Below are positions 29,701 to 36,847 of a DNA stretch of 64,000 nt, in pieces (the stretch's first letter is position 1; each line of letters starts with the position of its first letter). The DNA is taken from contig NZ_VTHJ01000046.1 in NCBI RefSeq assembly GCF_008386495.1, positions 1 through 64,000 of the forward strand. The letters run 5' to 3'. This stretch comes from Streptomyces tailanensis. Lineage in GTDB: Bacteria; Actinomycetota; Actinomycetes; Streptomycetales; Streptomycetaceae. The notes beneath the pieces were generated by a model. The model saw only the letters and a program-made list of their open reading frames with translations. It did no database searches and was not told the origin of the DNA. Both the position numbers and the translations under genes were made by a program.

Positions 29701-30279
29701 GGCGGCGAACAGTCCGGCCACATCGCGGGCGTCGGCTTCGACCTGTACGTACGGATGGTCGGCGAGGCGGTCGCGGACTATCGCCGCCAGCTGGAGACCG
29801 GCGAGATCGAGGAAGAGCCGCCGCTCGAGGTCAAGATCGAACTGCCCGTCGACGCGCACGTCCCCCACGACTACGCTCCCGGCGAGCGGCTCCGCCTCCA
29901 GGCGTACCGCGCCATCGCCTCCGTCAACTCCGAGGCCGACGTCACCGCCGTACGCGAGGAACTCGTCGACCGCTACGGCAAGTTGCCCGAACCGGTCGAG
30001 AACCTGCTGCTCGTGGCCGGCCTGCGCATGCTCGCCCGCGCCTGCGGCGTCGGCGAGATCGTCCTCCAGGGCAACAACATCCGCTTCGCACCGGTGGAGC
30101 TGCGCGAGTCGCAGGAGCTGCGCCTCAAGCGGCTGTACCCCGGCACCGTCATCAAGCCGGCGGCGCACCAGGTGCTGGTGCCTCGCCCGAAGACGGCGAA
30201 AGTGGGCGGAAAGCCGCTGGTCGGGCGGGAGCTGCTGGGGTGGACGGGGGAGTTCTTGGCTTCGATTCTGGGGTCGTAA
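26746..30279 (+). CDS. mfd: Transcription-repair coupling factor
   Basis: Mfd displaces RNA polymerase stalled at lesions and recruits UvrA. The 1177-residue protein has the full set: a UvrB-homologous N-terminal part (RSDTVGRRLAVLRRL, RGGILDVFPPTEEHPLRVEF), the RNA-polymerase-interacting domain (PGDHIVHEQHGVGRY), the RecG-like helicase with Walker A GDVGYGKTE at residues 654-662 and DEEQ in VDEEQRFG, motif III SATPIPRTL, the TRG region (LRGRVGRGRERGYAYF), and the C-terminal D7 domain. The ATG at 26746 fits the alignment. It has a poor Shine-Dalgarno sequence. Upstream open frame is Pro-rich and rejected. It is a single gene and looks intact. Confidence 0.96.
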   Translation: MSLHGLLDAVVKDAPLAEAIRAAADGNRTHIDLVGPPAARPFAVAALARDAARPVLAVTATGREAEDLAAALRSLLPPEGVVDYPAWETLPHERLSPRSDTVGRRLAVLRRLTHPSPDDPETGPVSVVVAPVRSVLQPQVKGLGDLEPVALRTGGTADLNRTVEALAAAAYSRVELVEKRGEFAVRGGILDVFPPTEEHPLRVEFWGDDIEEIRYFKVADQRSLEVAEHGLWAPPCRELLLTDDVRARARALAERHPELGELLGKIAEGIAVEGMESLAPVLVDDMELLIDVLPKGAMAVVCDPERVRTRASDLVATSQEFLHASWAATAGGGEAPIDVGAASLWSIADVRDRARELDMMWWSVSPFAADEELDADTLKLGMHAPETYRGDTAKALADTKGWLADGWRTVFVTEGHGPAARTVEVLGGEGIAARLEADLEEISPSVVHVACGSIDHGFVDPGLKLAVLTETDLSGQKAAGKDGARMPARRRKTIDPLTLEPGDHIVHEQHGVGRYIEMVQRTVQGATREYLVVEYAPAKRGQPGDRLYIPTDQLEQITKYVGGEAPTLHRLGGADWTKTKARAKKAVKEIAADLIRLYSARMAAPGHAFGSDTPWQRELEDAFPYAETPDQLTTIAEVKEDMEKTVPMDRLICGDVGYGKTEIAVRAAFKAVQDGKQVAVLVPTTLLVQQHFGTFSERYSQFPVRVKALSRFQTDTEAKATLEGLREGGVDIVIGTHRLFSAETKFKDLGLVIVDEEQRFGVEHKEQLKKLRANVDVLTMSATPIPRTLEMAVTGIREMSTITTPPEERHPVLTFVGPYEEKQIGAAIRRELLREGQVFYIHNRVESIDRAAARLREIVPEARIATAHGQMSEQVLEQVVVDFWEKKFDVLVSTTIVESGIDISNANTLIVERGDNFGLSQLHQLRGRVGRGRERGYAYFLYPPEKPLTETAHERLATIAQHTEMGAGMYVAMKDLEIRGAGNLLGGEQSGHIAGVGFDLYVRMVGEAVADYRRQLETGEIEEEPPLEVKIELPVDAHVPHDYAPGERLRLQAYRAIASVNSEADVTAVREELVDRYGKLPEPVENLLLVAGLRMLARACGVGEIVLQGNNIRFAPVELRESQELRLKRLYPGTVIKPAAHQVLVPRPKTAKVGGKPLVGRELLGWTGEFLASILGS

Positions 30280-30449
30280 GGGGGGTGCTTGCGGCCCCGG
30301 CAGCGGGCACCGGGGCCTCGCGGGGCCCGGCTGCGGGCACTCGGGCTTGCGGGGGCCGCAGGCGCTCGGCGATTGGCAGTCTCAGTGGGTGTGCCGTCAA
30401 CGCGGCCGTTCCTGGGGCATAGCCGGCAATCGCCGAGACTCAGCTGCCA

Positions 30450-30610
30450 GTTGCTGGGTGCCTACGGGATCGGCCGGCGGCTCCGCATGACGGCCGACGG
30501 CCACGACACACTCCCTCGGGGGCGAACGCGCGGACGGTGGCACGGCCACGGCCACGGCCTGGGCCGGTTCCGGCGCCGGTGATCAGAACGGTGCGGAGGC
30601 TGGTCAGGCG
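30450..30610 (-). pseudogene. 5' remnant of a short-chain dehydrogenase gene
   Basis: On the minus strand, beginning about 10 nt after the TetR stop, one frame reads LTSLRTVLITGAGTGPGR, then RATVRAFAPEG. This is the Rossmann TGxxxGxG start of an SDR. It is interrupted by a duplicated CGTGGC unit (adding Gly-Arg pairs). After a frameshift near 30508 it reads CVVAVGRHAEPPAD. No start codon or downstream catalytic YxxxK region exists. The remaining 340-nt gap to mfd holds only GC-rich repeats, including an 11-bp inverted repeat CTCGGCGATTG/CAATCGCCGAG (30365-30437). This is a decayed partner of the TetR gene. Confidence 0.6.
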
Positions 30611-30619
30611 GAGGCTCGG

Positions 30620-31198
30620 TCAGGCGGAGGGGAACAGGAGCTCCGTCGCCGTGCGGAAGACCTCCTCCGGGTCCTGGTCGCCGACGACTCCGTCCAGGTT
30701 GCGGCTGAGCAGCAGCGTGGCGAAGCCGTGGGAGAAGGACCAGGCGGCGATGCCGGCCAGCCGGGGGTCGGTGCCGGCGGCCTCCGGGCGGGCCGTGGTG
30801 ACGGCCATGCGCAGCTGCTCGCTCGACAGGGCGCGGGCGGTGGTCAGTTCGAGGTCGCCCTCGCGGAGCAGTTCCGGCCGGAACATCACCTGGAAGTGCG
30901 CCGGGTGCTCGCGTGCGAAGCGGACGTAGCGCACGCCCGCGTCCGGCAGGCCCTCGGCCTCCGCGAGCGCGGCCGCCAGCAGTCCGTGTCCCTCCGCCGC
31001 GATCGCCGTGAGCAGTCCTGTGCGGTCCTTGAAGTGGTGGGCCGGTGCCGCGTGCGAGACGCCCGCGCGGCGGGCGAGGTCCCGGAGGCTCAGCGCCGAC
31101 GGGCCGTCCGTGGCGATGGCGTCGAGCGCGGCGCGGAGGATCGCGCGACGCAGGTCGCCGTGGTGGTAGGGGCGTTCGCCGGTGCTGTTCTCGGGCAT
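30620..31198 (-). CDS. TetR-family regulator
   Basis: This 192-residue protein has a TetR DNA-binding domain at about residues 10-58 (PSALSLRDLARRAGVSHAAPAHHF) and a C-terminal helical domain of the WHG/TetR_C_33 kind (FREHP-like segment REHPAHFQVMF). The ATG at 31198 lacks a Shine-Dalgarno sequence. A -10-like TACTCT (minus strand, 31206-31211) would start transcription at or next to the ATG, so a leaderless mRNA is likely. It diverges from the SCO6745-like gene across two operator-like palindromes and is followed by the SDR remnant. It probably represses itself and the divergent gene. The ligand is unknown. Confidence 0.9.
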   Translation of the reverse strand: MPENSTGERPYHHGDLRRAILRAALDAIATDGPSALSLRDLARRAGVSHAAPAHHFKDRTGLLTAIAAEGHGLLAAALAEAEGLPDAGVRYVRFAREHPAHFQVMFRPELLREGDLELTTARALSSEQLRMAVTTARPEAAGTDPRLAGIAAWSFSHGFATLLLSRNLDGVVGDQDPEEVFRTATELLFPSA

Positions 31199-31205
31199 GG
31201 GCAAC

Positions 31206-31271
31206 AGAGTACGCCGAAACTAGCCATTGACAAGTTGGGGGCGGCTGAGGCAATCTAGCCATTGGCAAGTT
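31206..31271. promoter_or_regulatory. Divergent promoters with two TetR-type operators
   Basis: Two related imperfect palindromes occur: AACTAGCCATTGACAAGTT (31218-31236) and CTAGCCATTGGCAAGTT (31255-31271), with centres 35 bp apart. For the rightward gene, TTGACA (31227-31232) and CAATCT (31251-31256) form a promoter with an 18-bp spacer, so one operator covers the -35 box and the other the -10/+1. For the leftward gene, TTGTCA (31228-31233) and TACTCT (31206-31211) are 16 bp apart. The layout fits repression of both genes by the TetR protein. Confidence 0.7.
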
Positions 31272-31316
31272 CCGGCTTGGTCGAGATGGCTGAGGGAAGC
31301 GGCAGGGGGATGCGTC

Positions 31317-32288
31317 ATGTCCGAGAACGTCAACGTCGCCGGAGGCGGTTCGGCGGTGGGCGGTGAAGGTGTAGAGGGAAGTGCGGGCGAGGGTGCGGGC
31401 GTAGCGCTGCCCGAGGTCCGCCGTATGTGGCACCTCCTGGAGCCACTGCACGCCGTCCTCTACTACGCGCCGGAGGCGTTCGAGGAGGCGGCCGCGCTCG
31501 GGTACGGCGTGGAGGAGCGGTGGCCGAGTTACTTCCCGTACCGGGCGGCGCCGTTGGGGGCGGCCGGGAGCGAGCGGGTGACCTCGGCCTTCTTCAGCTT
31601 CAGCCCCCGCATGGTCGCCGAGCACATCGAGCCGGCCTGGAAGACAGCGAGCCCGGAGGCCGTGCTGGCGGCACGGGACCGGGCGATCGACCGGGCCTAC
31701 CGAGCGATATTCGGCGACCGGGTGAACAGCCCCGAGCTCACCGAGGCCGCCGCACTCGCCCGCCGCGCCGCGGAGTCCGCGAACACGGCCGGGCGCCCCC
31801 TGGTCGCGGCCAACGCCGAACTGCCCTGGCCCGAGCCCGCCCACCTCCAGCTCTGGCGCGCGGCGACCCTGCTGCGCGAACACCGGGGCGACGGCCACCT
31901 CGCGGCCCTCCTGATCGCGGACCTCGACCCCGTCGAGTCCCTGGTCTCCTTCGCCGCGATAGGCGCGGCGTCGGTGGAACGCTTCGAGAGCCGGGGCTGG
32001 AGCCAGGAGGAATGGACAGCGGCCCGCGCCCGCCTCACGGCACGGGGCCTGGTCACCGCGGACGCGCACGGGGACGGGAAGGGAGGTGGCGGTTCGGCTA
32101 CGCAAGCCGGCCGGAGCTTGCGCCGACAGGTCGAGCGGCACACCGACCAACTGGCCGCCGAGCCCTGGCAGTTCCTCGGCCCGGCCGACACCGCCCGGCT
32201 CGCCGACCTGCTGGGCGAGTTCTGGGTCGCCGTGATCGGTTCGGGCCTGCTGCCGTCGGAGACGACGCTGGGAATAGGCAAGGTGTGA
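31317..32288 (+). CDS. SCO6745-family protein (MarR-like winged helix)
   Basis: This 323-residue protein matches the actinobacterial SCO6745 family: RRMWHLLEPLHAVLYYAPEA near the N-terminus, a long helical middle, and a C-terminal region (SQEEWTAARARLTARGLV, then DQLAAEPWQFLG) that looks like a winged helix. The biochemical role is not established. The ATG at 31317 follows AGGGGG. Upstream frame is open but precedes the promoter and is rejected. It is divergent from the TetR gene and shares its double operator, so it is probably the TetR target. Residues 1-35 are a Gly/Glu-rich extension that may not be conserved. Confidence 0.75.
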   Translation: MSENVNVAGGGSAVGGEGVEGSAGEGAGVALPEVRRMWHLLEPLHAVLYYAPEAFEEAAALGYGVEERWPSYFPYRAAPLGAAGSERVTSAFFSFSPRMVAEHIEPAWKTASPEAVLAARDRAIDRAYRAIFGDRVNSPELTEAAALARRAAESANTAGRPLVAANAELPWPEPAHLQLWRAATLLREHRGDGHLAALLIADLDPVESLVSFAAIGAASVERFESRGWSQEEWTAARARLTARGLVTADAHGDGKGGGGSATQAGRSLRRQVERHTDQLAAEPWQFLGPADTARLADLLGEFWVAVIGSGLLPSETTLGIGKV

Positions 32289-32485
32289 ACCTTCGACCAC
32301 GAAGCTGTGCCGGGAAGCTGTGAGCGACGGCGGTACACGCCGGGCGTGCACCCACTGCCGGTCGAGGTGCCCGGTTCGCTCCTCCCGGCGGCCGCTACGG
32401 TGATGGGCAGGGAAGACAGGCCGGACGGGGCAAGACCGGACGGACAAGGCCGGGCGAGAGCACGGGCAATGGGGAGGGGTGTCGC

Positions 32486-32803
32486 GTGGTGCGTCTGAGG
32501 GGTGGGGTCGCCGTGGCCGCCGCAGCGCTGCTACTGACCGCGGTCAGCGGCTGCGAACTGGACACGGAGGGGTCGTCGGGCCCGGAGGGGAGTTCCGGCG
32601 GGGGAGGCGCGGTCCTCGCCGCCGCGGAGGCGTTGCCGGTCAAGGGACGGGCGCCCAAGACCGGTTACGACCGGGACAGGTTCGGCAGCCCCTGGGCCGA
32701 CACGGACTCCAACAAGTGCGGCACCCGCGTTATCTCTATGATTCGCCGGGTGACCGAGATATTTGTGCAGCTCAAGCCGGGAGTCGTGAGCTGTGCTTAC
32801 TGA
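32486..32803 (+). pseudogene. Truncated copy of the lipoprotein HNH nuclease gene
   Basis: This reading of 105 residues starts with a lipoprotein signal (AALLLTAVSGC) followed by a Ser/Gly-rich spacer and GRAPKTGYDRDRFGSPW, closely similar to the GRGPKTGYDRDEFGYAW segment of the next gene. After CGTR it diverges and stops, lacking the HNH catalytic part. It therefore looks like a 3'-truncated tandem duplicate rather than a functional nuclease. The GTG at 32486 or 32489 has GGGGAGGGG upstream. Its 3' end overlaps the start of the intact copy by 11 nt, so the two may be co-transcribed and translationally coupled. Confidence 0.65.
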
Positions 32804-33584
32804 GAGGGACGTGAGGCACAGGGCTGTTGGGAACGCTCGCTTCTTCCGTGCGGCGACGATGTTGGCAGCTGTCGTTCTGCTCGTCTCGGGATGCGAGCGT
32901 CTCGGCGAAGACGACTCCTCCACGGGCTCCGGGCCGACTGCGTCGGACGGGCGGGCGGTCAGTCCGCTCAAGAACCCAGACGGTACGAAGCCGGGGCTCG
33001 CGCCCCTGACGACGGATGCGGACAAGGCCGCGGCCCGCAAGCTCATCGAGGAGCTCTCCACGAAGGGGCGGGGGCCGAAGACGGGCTATGACCGCGACGA
33101 GTTCGGCTACGCGTGGATGGACACGGCCGATGGGGTGCCGCTCGCGAGGAACGGGTGCGACACTCGAAATGATCTTATTCGTCGTGATGGTCAGAACCTT
33201 CGTTTCCGAGCCGGCTCCGACTGCGTGGTCATCGCTATGACCCTGGACGACCCGTACACCGGAACGATCATCGAGTGGCGCAAGCAAAAGGCCACCGAAG
33301 TGCAGATAGACCACGTGGTGCCGTTGTCCTACAGCTGGCAGATGGGTTCCTCGCGCTGGCCGGAGGCCAAGCGGAAGCAGCTCGCGAACGACGTGCTCAA
33401 TTTGATTCCCGTCCAGGGGCGGGCCAATTCAGCCAAGGGCGATTCCGGCCCCGCCTCCTGGCTCCCGCCGAGCAAGCCGATCCGCTGCGCGTACGCGGTC
33501 CGCTTCGCCCAGGTCGCCATCAAGTACGAGATGCCGGTGACGGCCGCGGACAAACAGATGATGCTGCGGCAGTGCGGCGGTTGA
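32793..33584 (+). CDS. Secreted lipoprotein nuclease, HNH/GmrSD-C (DUF1524) type
   Basis: This 263-residue protein has a lipoprotein signal with lipobox VSGC (Cys34), a Ser/Gly linker, and a C-terminal domain with GYDRDEFGYAWMDTADG, CDTRNDLIRRD, then the HNH core QIDHVVPLSY (Asp173-His174) and NDVLNLIPVQGRANSAKGD. That is the DUF1524/GmrSD C-terminal pattern of exported actinobacterial nucleases, which may degrade DNA outside the membrane. The GTG at 32793 has GGGAG 9 nt upstream. A GTG at 32811 is possible. It follows a truncated copy of itself. C-terminal cysteines may form disulfides. The family call is firm. The biological role is inferred. Confidence 0.85.
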   Translation: MLTERDVRHRAVGNARFFRAATMLAAVVLLVSGCERLGEDDSSTGSGPTASDGRAVSPLKNPDGTKPGLAPLTTDADKAAARKLIEELSTKGRGPKTGYDRDEFGYAWMDTADGVPLARNGCDTRNDLIRRDGQNLRFRAGSDCVVIAMTLDDPYTGTIIEWRKQKATEVQIDHVVPLSYSWQMGSSRWPEAKRKQLANDVLNLIPVQGRANSAKGDSGPASWLPPSKPIRCAYAVRFAQVAIKYEMPVTAADKQMMLRQCGG

Positions 33585-33727
33585 GAGGGCGGCTGTGATG
33601 GTCTTCCGGGGTGCCCGCGCTGGTCGTGGACGGCGGCCTGAGGAGTAGATCCTTTGCCAGCGGTTGGCTTCGGGTCCGTCAGAACAAGCACGGCGCGCAG
33701 GAGGTGGATGCCGCCGTCGGAGCCGGC

Positions 33728-33759
33728 TTGACCTTGACGCTGGGTCAACCCCCCATCAT
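33728..33759 (+). promoter_or_regulatory. MerR-type promoter of the DrrAB-like exporter
   Basis: The dyad TTGACC-N9-GGTCAA (33728-33748) lies between a -35 TTGACC and a -10-like CATCAT (33754-33759). The spacer is 20 bp, longer than the normal 17. This over-long spacer with an embedded dyad is the hallmark of promoters activated by MerR-family proteins. A MerR-family gene, now frameshifted, ends the operon. Confidence 0.65.
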
Positions 33760-33811
33760 TCCGGCAGGGGTGTCCACGCAGACGCGTGGAACAGCTCCGC
33801 AAAGGAGGCAG

Positions 33812-34627
33812 ATGACCATGACGGCCCAAACGATCGCCGGTCCGGCGATGCGCGTGCGGGGTCTGGAGAAGTCGTACGGGAAGCTCGAAGTGCTGCGCGG
33901 TGTGGACTTCGACGTGGCGCGGGGCAGCATCTTCGCCCTGCTCGGCTCCAACGGGGCGGGCAAGACCACGACCGTGAGGATCCTCGCCACGCTCCTGAAG
34001 GCCGACGCGGGGACGGCGAGCGTCCATGGCTTCGACGTTGCCACGCAACCGGCGGAGGTACGGGAGTCCATCAGTCTCACCGGACAGTTCGCGGCTGTCG
34101 ACGAGATCCTCAGCGGTCGGGAGAACCTCGCCCTCGTCGCCAGGCTGCGCCACCTCAAGGACCCGGGCGCGATCGCGGATGACCTGCTGAGGCGCTTTTC
34201 GCTGAGCGAGGCGGGCGCGCGGCGAGTGTCCACGTATTCGGGTGGGATGCGCCGCCGGCTGGACATCGCGATGAGTCTCATCGGGAATTCGCCGGTGATC
34301 TTCCTGGACGAGCCGACGGCCGGACTCGACCCCGAGGCGCGCATCGAGGTGTGGGATGCGGTCAAGGAGCTCGCCGAGTACGGCACGACGGTGCTGCTCA
34401 CCACGCAGTACCTGGACCAGGCCGAGCAACTGGCCGACCGGATTGCGATCCTCCACCAGGGTCGGATCATCGTGAACGGCACCCTTGCCGAGCTCAAGCA
34501 GCTCTTCCCGCCCGCCAAGGTCGAGTACGTCGAGAAGCAGCCGACTCTGGAGGAGATCTTCCTTTCGGTCATCGGCGGCGGCGAAAAGAGCGACGCCACT
34601 GGCACGACAACCGGGGGACAAGGATGA
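33812..34627 (+). CDS. Daunorubicin-resistance-type ABC ATPase (DrrA-like)
   Basis: This 271-residue ATPase has Walker A GSNGAGKTT, the Q-loop SLTGQFAAVDE typical of DrrA, signature YSGGMRRRLD, Walker B VIFLDEPTAGLDP and LTTQYLDQAEQLADRI. The C-terminal part (QPTLEEIFLSVI) also matches DrrA. The ATG at 33812 has GGAGG only 3 nt away. The ATG at 33818 has ideal spacing of 9 and may be the real start. Its stop overlaps the permease start. A MerR-type promoter precedes it. It should power drug or lipid export. Confidence 0.92.
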   Translation: MTMTAQTIAGPAMRVRGLEKSYGKLEVLRGVDFDVARGSIFALLGSNGAGKTTTVRILATLLKADAGTASVHGFDVATQPAEVRESISLTGQFAAVDEILSGRENLALVARLRHLKDPGAIADDLLRRFSLSEAGARRVSTYSGGMRRRLDIAMSLIGNSPVIFLDEPTAGLDPEARIEVWDAVKELAEYGTTVLLTTQYLDQAEQLADRIAILHQGRIIVNGTLAELKQLFPPAKVEYVEKQPTLEEIFLSVIGGGEKSDATGTTTGGQG

Positions 34628-35385
34628 CCGCGTACTTCTTCAGCGACGCTGCCGCGCTGACGGGGCGGACCCTGCGCCATGTCACACGCAGCATGGACAC
34701 CATCATCACGACCGTCATCACGCCGGTCGCCATGATGCTGATGTTCGTCTACGTGTTCGGAGGCGCCATTGATACCGGGTCGGTTTCGTACGTGAACTAC
34801 ATGCTGCCCGGCATCCTGCTCATGACCATCGCATCGGGCATCTCCTATACCGCGTACCGGCTGTTCACCGATGTGAAGAGCGGGATCTTCGAGCGATTCC
34901 AGTCCATGCCGATCGCGCGGTCGGGTGTGCTGTGGGCGCATGTCGTCACCTCTCTGGTCGCCAACCTGATCGCGCTCGTGCTCGTCGTGGGCGTCGCTGT
35001 GCTCATGGGCTTCCGCTCGGGGGCAGGAGTGTCGGCATGGCTCGCGGTCGTCGGCATCTTGCTCTTGTTCACCCTGGCGCTGACCTGGCTCGCCATGATC
35101 CCCGGACTCTCCGCGTCGTCGGTCGAGGGAGCGGGCGCGTTCGCCTACCCGCTCATCTTCCTGCCGTTCGTCAGCTCGGCGTTCGTGCCCACAAAGACGA
35201 TGCCCGGCCCGGTGCGCTGGTTCGCCGAGCATCAGCCGGTGACGTCGATCGTCAACACGATCCGTGCTCTGTTCACAGGGCGGCCGGTCGGCGACGACAT
35301 CTGGATCGCGCTCGCGTGGTGTGTGGGCATCCTCGTCGTGGCGTACGTCTTCGCGATGACCGCCTATCGCCGGAAGATCGCCTGA
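34624..35385 (+). CDS. DrrB-like ABC-2 permease
   Basis: This 253-residue ABC-2 type membrane protein has six predicted helices (about 28-48, 58-80, 103-128, 134-155, 162-184, 225-247). It carries the conserved TRSMDTIITTVITPVAMMLM, YVNYMLPGILLMT and GIFERFQSMPIARS segments of the DrrB family. The ATG at 34624 overlaps the DrrA stop. With the ATPase it forms an exporter typical of antibiotic self-protection or lipid export. It is followed 15 nt later by the regulator. Confidence 0.92.
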   Translation: MTAYFFSDAAALTGRTLRHVTRSMDTIITTVITPVAMMLMFVYVFGGAIDTGSVSYVNYMLPGILLMTIASGISYTAYRLFTDVKSGIFERFQSMPIARSGVLWAHVVTSLVANLIALVLVVGVAVLMGFRSGAGVSAWLAVVGILLLFTLALTWLAMIPGLSASSVEGAGAFAYPLIFLPFVSSAFVPTKTMPGPVRWFAEHQPVTSIVNTIRALFTGRPVGDDIWIALAWCVGILVVAYVFAMTAYRRKIA

Positions 35386-35400
35386 GGCAGGCTGAGACCC

Positions 35401-36193
35401 GTGCTCACCATCAGCCAGCTGGCGGCGTACGCCGGGGTGACGGTACGGGCGGTACGCCACTACCACAAGATCGGGCTGCTGGCCGAGCCCGAGCGCGACC
35501 GGTCGGGGTACCGGACCTACGATGCCGCCTCGGTCGTGCGACTGATCCGGATCCGCACCCTGGCCGATGCCGGCGTGCCGCTGGCCAGGGTGCAGGAACT
35601 CCTTGACGCCGGCCCGGAGGAGTTCGCCGGCGGCGTCCAGGAGATCGACAAGCATCTGCGCGCCGAGATCCGGCGGCTACAGGACACCCGCAGTCGGCTC
35701 GCCCGGCTCGCCGCCGGAGAGCACCTGGCGCTCCCGCAGAGCGTCGTGGACTACCTCGACCGGCTGCGCGGTCTCGGCGTCGGGGAGCGGTATATCGAGC
35801 TGGAGCGGGATGCCTGGATCATGATCGCCGCGCAGGTGGGCGGACCTGATCGACTCCGTGATCGCCAAGAAGCACGACGAGCTGGACGACCCCGACATGG
35901 TGAGGCTCTACAGCTTCTTCACCGGGGAGCCCGACTGGCGGGCCGGCGATCCACGGATCGTCGAGGTCGCCGACATCCTGGAGCGTCTGATGATTCGCGC
36001 TGTGGAGGCCGGCGAGGTGGGGGCCGATGGCTTCGACGATCAGTTCGTCGCCCTGATGGACTCAACCATGCTGGAGTCCGCACCGGGCGCCGAACTGGTG
36101 TTGGCGATTCTGAAGGAGCGTGGCTGGAGGGGCTGGACCCGCATCGAGCGAGTGCCTGCCGATAGGTTCAACACTGAGCCGCCGTCATCTTGA
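35401..36193 (+). pseudogene. MerR-family regulator, frameshifted
   Basis: The first part, from the GTG at 35401, is a normal MerR regulator: LTISQLAAYAGVTVRAVRHY winged helix, RDRSGYRTYDAASVVRL and a helical dimer region to AWIMIAAQVGG at about 35846. Beyond that the frame reads nonsense, while another frame gives LIDSVIAKKHDELDDPDMVR through to a stop at 36193. That segment is the usual C-terminal domain of this family. A single-base indel near 35835-35850 explains it. Its target should be the MerR-type promoter ahead of the exporter. If real, the break removes the effector domain and may freeze regulation. A sequencing error is possible. Confidence 0.8.
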
Positions 36194-36247
36194 AGGCAAA
36201 GCAGGCACCATGCCAGACCCCTGGCCAGCTATTTCAGATGTGCATGT

Positions 36248-36847
36248 TCACCGCGGGGGCAGCGATCGCATGGCGCGTCGGAGCCCGGCTCTGGCGGCGA
36301 CGAGTTCATCCTCGGCTTCCTGTAGTCGTCCCTTCAGAGAGTTCACCTGATCCTGAGCTTCGGGTAGTTGGTTTCTCAAGTCGGCGTTCTCGCCCTCCAG
36401 TTGCTGGATGCGTTCCACCAGGCGGTTGCGGTCGACCTCTTCGATCTCGGCTCCCAGCGACAGGCGGACGCGCTCTCGGAGCCGGTCCCGTTCCCGCTTG
36501 AGGTCCTTGATCTCCTCTCGTGCCAGAGCGAGCTCCGTCTGCAAGGCAGCAGGTGATGCCTGCTGCTTGCCTGGCGCGGGACGCCCTCGCAGGCCCTGCT
36601 CGCGCTGGGTGGTCATACCGGCCCGGACGGCGTCGTGCACCTTGGGCTGGTTGTAAATGAACCAGGTAGAGACCGATGCCTCGCGGGCGATCTGGGCGAC
36701 GCTGATCCGGCGCCCGGAGTTGAGCAAATCGCTCACCGCTTCCAGCGCGCGTGCCGTCTTGGCTTCGCTGTCACGGGTGCGACTGGCATGCAAGCGCTCG
36801 ATACGTGCGTCCCGGCCGTTGCCGCTGGCCGGGATGGTCGGCTTCAC
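36248..36847 (-). CDS. TnpC-like protein (DUF6262) of a Tn554-type element
   Basis: This 199-residue helical protein has an N-terminal helix-turn-helix-like part (RRISVAQIAREASVSTWFIYNQP) and a long coiled coil at about 100-185 (EIKDLKRERDRLRERVR and IQQLEGENADLRNQL). This matches the small third protein of Tn554-like transposons, encoded after two tyrosine recombinases. Its start overlaps the stop of the upstream recombinase by 4 nt. It is probably stranded, since its partner genes are truncated or missing. No counterpart tnpA is present in the window. Confidence 0.75.
   Translation of the reverse strand: MKPTIPASGNGRDARIERLHASRTRDSEAKTARALEAVSDLLNSGRRISVAQIAREASVSTWFIYNQPKVHDAVRAGMTTQREQGLRGRPAPGKQQASPAALQTELALAREEIKDLKRERDRLRERVRLSLGAEIEEVDRNRLVERIQQLEGENADLRNQLPEAQDQVNSLKGRLQEAEDELVAARAGLRRAMRSLPPR

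Noticed and set aside
26677..30168. An 1163-codon minus-strand frame opposite mfd.
   Set aside because: It is a codon-bias shadow, with no motif, opposite a complete Mfd.
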